Source: a filamentous cyanobacterium CCP3 (GTDB taxonomy: Bacteria; Cyanobacteriota; Cyanobacteriia; Phormidesmidales; Phormidesmidaceae). Taken from it: 64,000 nt of DNA. The stretch spans positions 1 to 64,000 of the forward strand of contig PYGV01000003.1 of the NCBI GenBank assembly GCA_003022385.1, read 5' to 3'. The notes beneath the pieces were generated by a model. The model saw nothing but the letters and a program-made list of their open reading frames with translations, was not told the origin of the DNA and ran no database searches. A program made the position numbers and the translations under genes. Below, in pieces: positions 27,382-39,300 of this stretch. Position 1 is the first letter of the stretch, and each line of letters begins with the position of its first letter.

Positions 27382-30300
27382 ATGGAGCCCATAGCGATCG
27401 TAGGCGTTGGCTGCCGCTTTCCTAAAGCCGAAGGCCCTGAAGAGTTTTGGCAGCTTTTACAGAATGGGGTTGACGCGATTATTGAGGTGCCATCTGATCG
27501 ATGGGATATCGATACCTATTATGACGCTCAGCCGGCGATCCCAGGGAAAATGAACACCCGCTGGGGTGGCTTTTTGGACCAAGTTGATCAATTTGATCCT
27601 GCTTTTTTTGGGATCTCTCCACGCGAAACGCAGCATATTGATCCGCAGCAGAGGTTGTGGCTGGAGATTGCTTGGGAAGCGCTGGAGAATGCCGGGATAC
27701 CGCCAGACAGCTTGGGAGGTAGTCAAACTGGTGTATTTGTTGGTTTGACCAATGCTGACTATCACAAGTTTGTTTACAAAGATCCTTTTCAGTTAACGGC
27801 TCACAGTGCGACGGGTACAACGCCTTGTATTACCGCTAACCGCCTGTCCTACCTACTTAATCTACGCGGCCCTAGTTTATCAGTTGATACAGCTTGTTCT
27901 TCTTCATTGACGGCTATTCATTTAGCCTGTCAGAGTTTGGCGAATGGAGAGTCTAACCTAGCCATTGCCGGTGGCGTCAATTTAATGATTGTTCCTGAGC
28001 CAACGATCAGTACGTCTCAGGCTCAGATGATGTCTCCGGATGGTCGCTGCAAAACGTTTGATGCTAGCGCCAACGGCATTGTGCGAGGCGAAGGCTGCGG
28101 TGTGCTGGTGCTCAAGCGGCTGGAGGATGCCATTCGAGATAACGACAATGTTCTGGCATTGATTAGGAGTTCGGCCATCAACCAGGACGGGACGAGTAAC
28201 GGCCTTACAGCCCCAAATGGGCCTTCTCAGCAGGCAGTTATCCGTGAAGCTTTGGAGCGAGGGAACTTGACTCCGGCACAAATTAGCTACATCGAGGCTC
28301 ACGGCACTGGAACGGCTTTGGGAGACCCGATTGAGGTTAGATCGCTCAAAGCCGTCCTGATGGAGAACCGCAACTCTGATGAATCCTGCTGGATTGGTTC
28401 TGTTAAGACCAACATTGGTCATTTGGAAGGAGCGGCGGGAGTCGCGGGCTTAATTAAAGTCATTTTGCAGCTACAGCATCAGGAGATTGCTCCACACCTG
28501 CACTTGAAGCAGATTAATCCCTACATTTCTCTAGAGGGAACATCGTTTACGATTCCTTTGCAAAGCCAGCCTTGGTTATGTTCTGGAAAGCGTATAGCCG
28601 GGATCAGCTCTTTCGGATTTGGCGGTACTAATTGCCACGTAATTTTGGAGGAGGCTGTTGCCAAGCCGGTTTCGGCGGTTCCGGGACGCCCCCGAAGGTT
28701 ACTGACGCTATCGGCTAAAGAGGAATCGGCCTTAGTTGAATTGGCGAATCGCTACGATAATTATTTAGCCAATCACCCTGAGGTGCGGCTTGAGGATGTC
28801 TGCTACACAGCCAATCGGCGACGATCGCATTTCGGGCATCGCGTCAGCTTTGTGGCCGAGTCGATTGAAGCATTGCGCCAAGACCTGAGTCAGTTTCGAA
28901 CGGGAACGCTGCCGATTGGGTGCCACCAGGGCTATGTCAAAACTGCCAATGGGCCAAAGCTGGCGTTTTTGTTGACGGGTCAGGGGTCTCAGTACGTTGG
29001 TATGGGTCGCCAGCTGTACGAGACTGAGCCTGTTTTTCGAGACGCACTCGATCGTTGTGACGCCATTTTACAGCCTCTTCTTCAAACCTCGCTGCTGGAG
29101 ATTTTGTACCCGGCACCGGAGGTCAACGGTCACGCCTCGCGCCTCGACCAGACTGCCTACACCCAGCCAGCGCTGTTTGTTCTGGAATATGCCTTGAGCG
29201 AGCTGTGGCGGAGCTGGGGCGTGGAGCCCGCGATCGTGATGGGGCATAGTGTTGGCGAGTACGTAGCAGCCCATATTGCTGGTGTTTTTAGCCTCGAGGA
29301 CGGCCTCAAGCTGATTGCTGAGCGGGGCCGCCTGATGCAGGCGATGCCTCAAACTGGCGGTATGGTGGCGGTGTTTTCCGATGTTGAGACCGTAACCGGC
29401 CTTTTAAAGCCCTACGGCGATCGTCTAACGATTGCGGCTTTCAATGGACCTACCAATACCGTAGTCGCAGGGGATCAGACGGCCCTTGACGAACTAATGG
29501 AACAGCTAAATCGGCTAGAGATTAGCAGTCAACCTCTAGCAGTGTCTCACGCCTTCCACTCCCCCGCGATGGAGCCTATGCTGGCACAATTCCAGCGGGT
29601 TGCTGAAAGCATTACTTTTTCGCTACCTTGTAAACCTTTCATCTCCACGGTGACTGGCCAGTATATTGAGAACGATATCGCTACCCCCGATTACTGGTGT
29701 CGCCATATAGTGCGGCCCGTGCGGTTCGAACAGGCGATGCAAACGCTGGCCCAAAGCAAGTGCAAAGTTTACCTCGAGGTTGGCCCCAAACCGATTCTGT
29801 TGGGGATGGGGCAGCGTTGCTTAGAGCATCGCTCGGAAACGGACAATGCCTCAATCACATGGCTACCTAGCCTACGCCCCGGCCAAGATGATTGGAGCCA
29901 ACTCCTCAGCAGCCTCGGGAAGCTGTATACCCAGGGAGCTGCTATCGACTGGACCCGGGTTGAACCGGTTGAGGGCCGACGGTGCCTCTGGTTACCCACC
30001 TACCCCTGGCAGCGAGAGCGCTACTGGCTTAAGGCATCTAAAGCCCATGCGCTTCAGGGTCAGGCTGTGCATCCTCTGCTGGGGGTTGAGCAGCGCTTAG
30101 CAGCCAGCTCAGAGCGGCGCTTCGAGCAAATACTATCGGTGGATGACCCAGCCTGGTTGTCAGATCACCAAGTTTTTGAGCGGGTAATTTTTCCAGGGGC
30201 CGCTTACGTTGAGCTAGCGCTGGCCGCCAGCGGAGGTGCTATTAAGAATGTTTCGGTCACACGCCCCTTAGCCGTTGAGCAAACGACCGTCCTGCAAACC

Positions 30301-33300
30301 ATCGTCAGAGAAAACACCCGCATTGAAATCTTTGCTCAGGCGAAGGGAGAAACCGACTGGGTGCAACACGCCACAGCATTGGGCGACGAGGCCGCCGCTT
30401 TGGTGCCAGAGCCCCTTGATCTGGCAGCCCTAAGATTGCGATGCGCACAGCTGGTTAATGTAGAAACGCTTTACGAGTCTCTAGCAGCCCTAGGCCTGAA
30501 TTACGGGCCGCAGTTTAGGACATTGCGCCACCTCCACATTGGTCAGGGCGAGTTACTCGCCCAGGTAGAGATTGCCGCAGAGGTTGGCGATGCCGACGGG
30601 TATTACCTGCCGCCGATGCTTTTGGATGGGGCGTTTCAGGCAATCGCCGCATGGCAAAGTGAAGATGCTGAGAGCGACGACTGCATCTACCTACCGACCA
30701 GTGTAGAGCGGGTCCAATCCCATCGCGCCCTAGGGGCATCGGTGCTGGTTTACGGACGTGGCCACATCGAAGGAAGTGAGTGCTTCGCCGATTTGACCTT
30801 TTGTAATCAGCAGGGCGAGGTGCTCGCCACCGTAGAGGGGCTCCGGTGCCGTCGGGCCAGCCGCCAGGCCCTGCGCCAGATGTTGCAGAGCGCTCGCAGC
30901 GCCGATGAATTGCTGTATACCATTCGCTGGCAACAGGTCAGTCAAGAGTTTGCAGCGACCTCACAAGCGGGCAGCTGGTTAGTGCTAGGGGATGCAGCAG
31001 CGACAGCCCAGCTAGCCAACCAGCTAGAAGCCAAGCAGCAGCAGGTACAGGTCGGTCAACCCCAATCGATTAACACTTTTTTAGAAAGAGGCAACCTTCC
31101 AGCCTCAGATTTGGAGCCATTGACCGGTATCGTCATCGTTGGTGATGCAGTAGGCGACGACATTGCACAGCAAGCCGCTGCCAACGTCGCTGGAGTATTA
31201 GCGGTCACGCAAGCAGTCCTGGCGCATAATCTGCCCTTGCCCAAAGGCCTAACCATACTGACTCGAGGGGGAGTTGCGATTGACGCGGGCGAAGATGTTG
31301 ACTCAGCTCAGGCCGCTTTGTGGGGGTTAGGGCGAACCCTGCAAGCTGAGCAACCGCAGTTGAATCTCCGTCTCGTTGATCTAGCTCAAAGTGATGCCCC
31401 TCACCTGGTCGACACACTTTTGAACGAAACCGAGCCGCAGCTCGCTTTGAGAAGAACGCAGAGTTTTTCGCCTCGCCTGTTGCCCCTGCAAAAGAGTGGT
31501 CAACTCGTTCTGCCGATAACCGGTGAGACTAGCCTAGCTATTACTCAACGGGGTTCCCTAGACAATCTCCAGCTCATCTCCCACGAGTGCCCGCCACCTT
31601 CCTCAGGCGAGGTGCAGGTGGCGGTACAGGCGGCGGGTCTGAACTTTCGCGATGTGCTGAATACCCTGGGGGCCTACCCGGGGGATCCGGGACCGCTGGG
31701 CGGAGAGATGGCTGGCATCATCACGGCTGTCGGCGAAGGAGTGGCTGATTTTGCCATTGGGGACCGCGTTTTTGGCATGGCCTCGGGCTGCTTTGCAACC
31801 CGCTGCAACGCGCCAGCTGCGCTGCTGGTCAAGCTGCCGCCGCCGATTGACTTTGCCGCCGCCGCCACGGTGCCTGTCACCTTTTGTACCGCCCAGGCTG
31901 CATTCAACCTACTGGGCCTCAAAAGAGGCGATAAGGTCTTAATTCACGCGGCCGCTGGTGGGGTAGGGTTGGCGGCCATTCAGCTGGCTCAGGCGATTGG
32001 GGCTGAGATCTACGCCACCGCCAGCGCGCCCAAGCAGCCGTATCTGCGTCAGTTGGGGATCGAGCACGTCTATGACTCCCGCACGACTGATTTTGGGGAG
32101 CAGATTTTACGCGACACCAGCGGGACAGGGGTAGATGCCGTCTTAAACAGTCTGACCTCGGCAGGGTTTATTGAGGCCAGTCTATCAGCCCTGGCCGCTG
32201 ATGGACGGTTTGTCGAGATTGGTAAGCGAGACATCTGGAGCCTCGAGCAGATGGGGCAAGTGCGTCCCGATGTCAGCTATCACATTTTGGCCATCGACGA
32301 CTGGATGCTGCATGAGCCGCAAAGGGTGCGAGCCCTGCTAAAATCCGTCGCTAAGCGCTTGGCCCAAGGTGAGTTGCAGCCCCTCAAGAAGCGCATTTAC
32401 CCGCTCACGGAGGCACCCGCTGCCATGCGCTTCATGCAGCAGGCCCGCCACCTGGGCAAGATTGTGCTCACGCTCAGCCATCCTGCGATTCGACCTGAGG
32501 TCAGCTACCTGATTACTGGCGGACTGGGAGCTTTAGGCTTGCAGGCCTGCACCTGGCTAGTTGAACAGGGCGCAAAGCATATTGTGCTAACGAGTCGACG
32601 CCCCGCTGCCGAAGTCGTGCAGCAGCGCTTAACCGCACTTCAAGCAGAGTTTGACTGCACCATCGTTATTTATACGGTAGACGTAGCAGACGCTGAACAG
32701 GTGGATGACCTCGTTCACCTGTTTGATACTACTTGGCCGCCGCTTGCAGGTATCCTTCACGCGGCGGGCGTTCTAGACGACGGCACCATCGCTGAGCAAA
32801 CCATGGAGCGTTTTGCCAAGGTGATGGCGCCCAAGGTGACGGGTGCCTTCAACCTGCATCGCGCTACCCAGAGCAGCGAGCTAGATTTCTTCGTCCTGTA
32901 CTCGTCTGTGGCCGCTGCCCTAGGGTCTGCTGGGCAGAGCAACTACGCCACAGCCAATGCATTTCTGGATGGCTTGGCTCAGCATCGCCGGGCTCACGGG
33001 CAATGTGCCACCAGCATTAACTGGGGCCCCTGGGCTGAAGCCGGGATGGCAACCAGCGCGACTGTCCAGGCGAATTTAGCCCGCCAAGGGCTGACCCCCC
33101 TGCAGCCAGCGGAGGCCCACAGTGCGATGGCTCGCTTGCTGGCGTCGGGGCACGCCCAGGGGCTGGTACTGGATGCAGACTGGTCGCGCATGAGCCGCTG
33201 GTTAGGGGCAGTTAGACCGCCGCTATTGAGTCATCTACTCCTCACGCCTGTAAGCCAGGGCAGTGGTGCCCTGATTCAGCAGCTACGGGCCGCTGCGGGC

Positions 33301-36300
33301 GTTGAGCGGCAGCCAATCCTGGTGAGGCATTTACAGCGAGAACTGCAGCAGATTTTGCAACTTGCTCAGCCCCCCGACCCGGAGATGGGGTTCTTCGATT
33401 TGGGCATGGACTCCCTGATGGCTGTGGAGCTATACAATCGGCTTCAGCAGCAAATTGGCGAGGCTTACACCCTGCCGAATACGCTGGCCTTTGACTATCC
33501 AACCACTAGCCAGATGGCAGCCCACCTGGCCGAGCAACTCGCTGGGGTGAGCAAGACTGGCTCTCAGCAGACTACGGTTGTGCAGCGATTGTTAGAGACC
33601 GATGCCGTAGCCATCGTGGGCTTGGCCTGTCGCTTCCCCGGAGCCCCAGACAAAGACGCCTACTGGCAGCTTTTGTCTGAGCAGGTGGACGCTATCTGCG
33701 AGGTTCCCGCTGAGCGGTGGGATATTGATGCATACTACGACCCAGATCCTGACGTGCCGGGCAAGATGACGACTCGCCACGGCGGTTTCATCGACGGCAT
33801 TGACCAATTTGATGCAAGTTTCTTTGGCATTTCTCCTCGTGAGGCGGCTGAGCTTGACCCCCAACAGCGCCTGCTGCTAGAGCTGAGCTGGCAGGCCTTA
33901 GAAGATGCCAACATCGCCCCGGCCACCTTGGTCGGTAGCCGCACGGGCGTCTATGTTGGCATCAGCACAAGCGACTACAGCCAGCTATTTACTCGTGCCG
34001 GAGAGCGTGCGATTGGGCAGTACATGGGCACTGGCACCGCCCATTCTGCTGCCGTCGGGCGGGTGAGTTATGCCCTCGGCTTGGAAGGGCCAAGCTTAGC
34101 GATTGATACCGCCTGCAGCTCCTCTCTAGTCGCGCTGCATCAGGCTCGACGGGGTCTTCTCAATGGCGAATGCGAGCTCGCTTTGGTGGGTGGAGTCAAT
34201 GCTATCTTGACCCCTGAGGCGACTATTTACTTCAGCCGTGGTCGCTTTATGGCTGCCGATGGCCGCTGTAAAACCTTTGATGCCGCGGCAGATGGCTACG
34301 TGCGGGGCGAAGGCTGTGGCATGGTCGTGCTCAAGCGGCTATCTGATGCTGAGCGGGATGGGGATTATATCTATAGCGTCATTCGCGGTTCCGCCGTCAA
34401 TCAGGATGGCGCCTCGGGAGGGTTGACCGTCCCTAAAGGGCCCAGCCAGCAGCGCGTGATTGAAGCGGCTTTGGCCGAAGCTGATATAGAACCAGCGGCT
34501 GTGTCCTATGTTGAGGCCCACGGCACCGGTACTAGCTTAGGAGACCCGATTGAAATTCAAGCTTTGCAGACCGTGCTTGGAGAATTCCATTCCGCTGATG
34601 CTCCCCTACTGGTGGGCTCAGTGAAAACCAACATCGGGCACCTAGAGGCCGCCGCCGGAATGGCCAGCATTATTAAAGTGGCGCTGAGTCTGCAGCATGA
34701 CACCATTCCCGCTCAGCTACACTTCAAGACGCCCTCGCCCAGGATCCCCTGGGACAGCATCAATGTTAGAGTCGCGGTCGAACCCCAACCCTGGCCAGCA
34801 GAGCGCAAAGTAGCTGGCGTTAGCGGCTTTGCCTTCCAGGGAACGAATGCCCACATCGTGTTAGAGGGCTATCGTCCTCAGCCCCAACCTAAGGTCAGCT
34901 CACCTGACGTGACCCCTGAGCTGCCAATGCATCTGTTGGTGCTCAGCGGTAAGCAAGAGCAGGCGGTGCGAGATCTAGCGCACCACTACCGAAACTGGCT
35001 GCAGGAACACGACGACGTTGATTTGGCCAACCTTTGCTACACCGCCCGTACCGGTCGTAATCATTTCGCCTATCGGGCTGGTTTAGTTGTCGAGTCCTCA
35101 GAGCAGCTCCGGGTGGCTTTAGAGCAGCTAGCGACAGGTCAGCTGCCCATCAAACGACAGCCACAGTCACAAAACCTGGCCTTTCTGTTCACGGGTCAGG
35201 GCTCTCAGTATGTCGGCATGGGTCGGCAGCTCTATGCAACTCAGCCCACCTTCAAGCAGGCGTTAGACCACTGTGCTGAAATCCTCAACCCCTATTTAGA
35301 GCAGCCGCTGCTTGAGGTGCTTTACCCCACCGCTGGGGCCGCCTCGCCCCTTGACCAGACGGCTTACACTCAGCCCGCCCTGTTCGCAGTTGAATACGCC
35401 CTGTATCAACTCTGGCAGGCCTGGGGCATTCGCCCTGCGATGGTAATGGGTCACAGCGTGGGTGAGTATGTGGCGGCCTGTGTTGCCGGAGTCTTTAGTC
35501 TGGAGGACGGCCTCAAGCTGATTGCCCTGCGCGGCAAGCTGATGCAGCAGCTGCCAGCGGGTGGTGGCATGGTCTCTTTGCTGGCCCCTGTCGAGCAGGT
35601 GAGAGCGGTCATCTCAGACGCCCCACAGGTGACTATCGCGGCCATTAATGGCCCTGATAGCACTGTCATTTCTGGTCCGGAGGTTGCGTTGCGGGCAGTT
35701 GTTGCGCAGCTCGAAGCAGCTGGCATCAAGAGCAAAGCGCTCCAGGTCTCTCACGGGTTTCATTCGCCGCTGATGCAGCCCATGCTGGCTGAGTTCGAGC
35801 AGGTGGCTCGCCAAATTACCTACTCAGAACCCCAGCTAAAGCTGATCTCCAACGTCACCGGTCAAGTTGTCACCGAGGAGGTGACAACCCCTGACTACTG
35901 GTGCCAGCATGTGCTCTTGCCGGTTGATTTTGCCGCCGGGATGCAGACCTTGCAGCAGCAGGACTGCAACATCTTCTTAGAATGTGGCCCCAAACCGATT
36001 CTGCTGGGCATGGGCCGGCAATGCCTATCCAACAATGGGCAGGCTTGGATACCTTCTCTGCGCCCCGGCCAAGATGACTGGCAGCAGGTGCTCACCAGTT
36101 TGGGGGAGTTGTATACGCAAGGCGTTCCTATTGACTGGGCCGGCTTTGACCGAGATTATCCTCAGCACCGCAAGGTTTCCTTACCCACCTACCCCTGGCA
36201 GCGAGAGCGCTACTGGCTTAAGGCATCTAAAGCCCATGCGCTTCAGGGTCAGGCTGTGCATCCTCTGCTGGGGGTTGAGCAGCGCTTAGCAGCCAGCTCA

Positions 36301-39300
36301 GAGCGGCGCTTCGAGCAAATACTATCGGTGGATGACCCAGCCTGGTTGTCAGATCACCAAGTTTTTGAGCGGGTAATTTTTCCAGGGGCCGCTTACGTTG
36401 AGCTAGCGCTGGCCGCCAGCGGAGGTGCTATTAAGAATGTTTCGGTCACACGCCCCTTAGCCGTTGAGCAAACGACCGTCCTGCAAACCATCGTCAGAGA
36501 AAACACCCGCATTGAAATCTTTGCTCAGGCGAAGGGAGAAACCGACTGGGTGCAACACGCCACAGCATTGGGCGACGAGGCCGCCGCTTTGGTGCCAGAG
36601 CCCCTTGATCTGGCAGCCCTAAGATTGCGATGCGCACAGCTGGTTAATGTAGAAACGCTTTACGAGTCTCTAGCAGCCCTAGGCCTGAATTACGGGCCGC
36701 AGTTTAGGACATTGCGCCACCTCCACATTGGTCAGGGCGAGTTACTCGCCCAGGTAGAGATTGCCGCAGAGGTTGGCGATGCCGACGGGTATTACCTGCC
36801 GCCGATGCTTTTGGATGGGGCGTTTCAGGCAATCGCCGCATGGCAAAGTGAAGATGCTGAGAGCGACGACTGCATCTACCTACCGACCAGTGTAGAGCGG
36901 GTCCAATCCCATCGCGCCCTAGGGGCATCGGTGCTGGTTTACGGACGTGGCCACATCGAAGGAAGTGAGTGCTTCGCCGATTTGACCTTTTGTAATCAGC
37001 AGGGCGAGGTGCTCGCCACCGTAGAGGGGCTCCGGTGCCGTCGGGCCAGCCGCCAGGCCCTGCGCCAGATGTTGCAGAGCGCTCGCAGCGCCGATGAATT
37101 GCTGTATACCATTCGCTGGCAACAGGTCAGTCAAGAGTTTGCAGCGACCTCACAAGCGGGCAGCTGGTTAGTGCTAGGGGATGCAGCAGCGACAGCCCAG
37201 CTAGCCAACCAGCTAGAAGCCAAGCAGCAGCAGGTACAGGTCGGTCAACCCCAATCGATTAACACTTTTTTAGAAAGAGGCAACCTTCCAGCCTCAGATT
37301 TGGAGCCATTGACCGGTATCGTCATCGTTGGTGATGCAGTAGGCGACGACATTGCACAGCAAGCCGCTGCCAACGTCGCTGGAGTATTAGCGGTCACGCA
37401 AGCAGTCCTGGCGCATAATCTGCCCTTGCCCAAAGGCCTAACCATACTGACTCGAGGGGGAGTTGCGATTGACGCGGGCGAAGATGTTGACTCAGCTCAG
37501 GCCGCTTTGTGGGGGTTAGGGCGAACCCTGCAAGCTGAGCAACCGCAGTTGAATCTCCGTCTCGTTGATCTAGCTCAAAGTGATGCCCCTCACCTGGTCG
37601 ACACACTTTTGAACGAAACCGAGCCGCAGCTCGCTTTGAGAAGAACGCAGAGTTTTTCGCCTCGCCTGTTGCCCCTGCAAAAGAGTGGTCAACTCGTTCT
37701 GCCGATAACCGGTGAGACTAGCCTAGCTATTACTCAACGGGGTTCCCTAGACAATCTCCAGCTCATCTCCCACGAGTGCCCGCCACCTTCCTCAGGCGAG
37801 GTGCAGGTGGCGGTACAGGCGGCGGGTCTGAACTTTCGCGATGTGCTGAATACCCTGGGGGCCTACCCGGGGGATCCGGGACCGCTGGGCGGAGAGATGG
37901 CTGGCATCATCACGGCTGTCGGCGAAGGAGTGGCTGATTTTGCCATTGGGGACCGCGTTTTTGGCATGGCCTCGGGCTGCTTTGCAACCCGCTGCAACGC
38001 GCCAGCTGCGCTGCTGGTCAAGCTGCCGCCGCCGATTGACTTTGCCGCCGCCGCCACGGTGCCTGTCACCTTTTGTACCGCCCAGGCTGCATTCAACCTA
38101 CTGGGCCTCAAAAGAGGCGATAAGGTCTTAATTCACGCGGCCGCTGGTGGGGTAGGGTTGGCGGCCATTCAGCTGGCTCAGGCGATTGGGGCTGAGATCT
38201 ACGCCACCGCCAGCGCGCCCAAGCAGCCGTATCTGCGTCAGTTGGGGATCGAGCACGTCTATGACTCCCGCACGACTGATTTTGGGGAGCAGATTTTACG
38301 CGACACCAGCGGGACAGGGGTAGATGCCGTCTTAAACAGTCTGACCTCGGCAGGGTTTATTGAGGCCAGTCTATCAGCCCTGGCCGCTGATGGACGGTTT
38401 GTCGAGATTGGTAAGCGAGACATCTGGAGCCTCGAGCAGATGGGGCAAGTGCGTCCCGATGTCAGCTATCACATTTTGGCCATCGACGACTGGATGCTGC
38501 ATGAGCCGCAAAGGGTGCGAGCCCTGCTAAAATCCGTCGCTAAGCGCTTGGCCCAAGGTGAGTTGCAGCCCCTCAAGAAGCGCATTTACCCGCTCACGGA
38601 GGCACCCGCTGCCATGCGCTTCATGCAGCAGGCCCGCCACCTGGGCAAGATTGTGCTCACGCTCAGCCATCCTGCGATTCGACCTGAGGTCAGCTACCTG
38701 ATTACTGGCGGACTGGGAGCTTTAGGCTTGCAGGCCTGCACCTGGCTAGTTGAACAGGGCGCAAAGCATATTGTGCTAACGAGTCGACGCCCCGCTGCCG
38801 AAGTCGTGCAGCAGCGCTTAACCGCACTTCAAGCAGAGTTTGACTGCACCATCGTTATTTATACGGTAGACGTAGCAGACGCTGAACAGGTGGATGACCT
38901 CGTTCACCTGTTTGATACTACTTGGCCGCCGCTTGCAGGTATCCTTCACGCGGCGGGCGTTCTAGACGACGGCACCATCGCTGAGCAAACCATGGAGCGT
39001 TTTGCCAAGGTGATGGCGCCCAAGGTGACGGGTGCCTTCAACCTGCATCGCGCTACCCAGAGCAGCGAGCTAGATTTCTTCGTCCTGTACTCGTCTGTGG
39101 CCGCTGCCCTAGGGTCTGCTGGGCAGAGCAACTACGCCACAGCCAATGCATTTCTGGATGGCTTGGCTCAGCATCGCCGGGCTCACGGGCAATGTGCCAC
39201 CAGCATTAACTGGGGCCCCTGGGCTGAAGCCGGGATGGCAACCAGCGCGACTGTCCAGGCGAATTTAGCCCGCCAAGGGCTGACCCCCCTGCAGCCAGCG

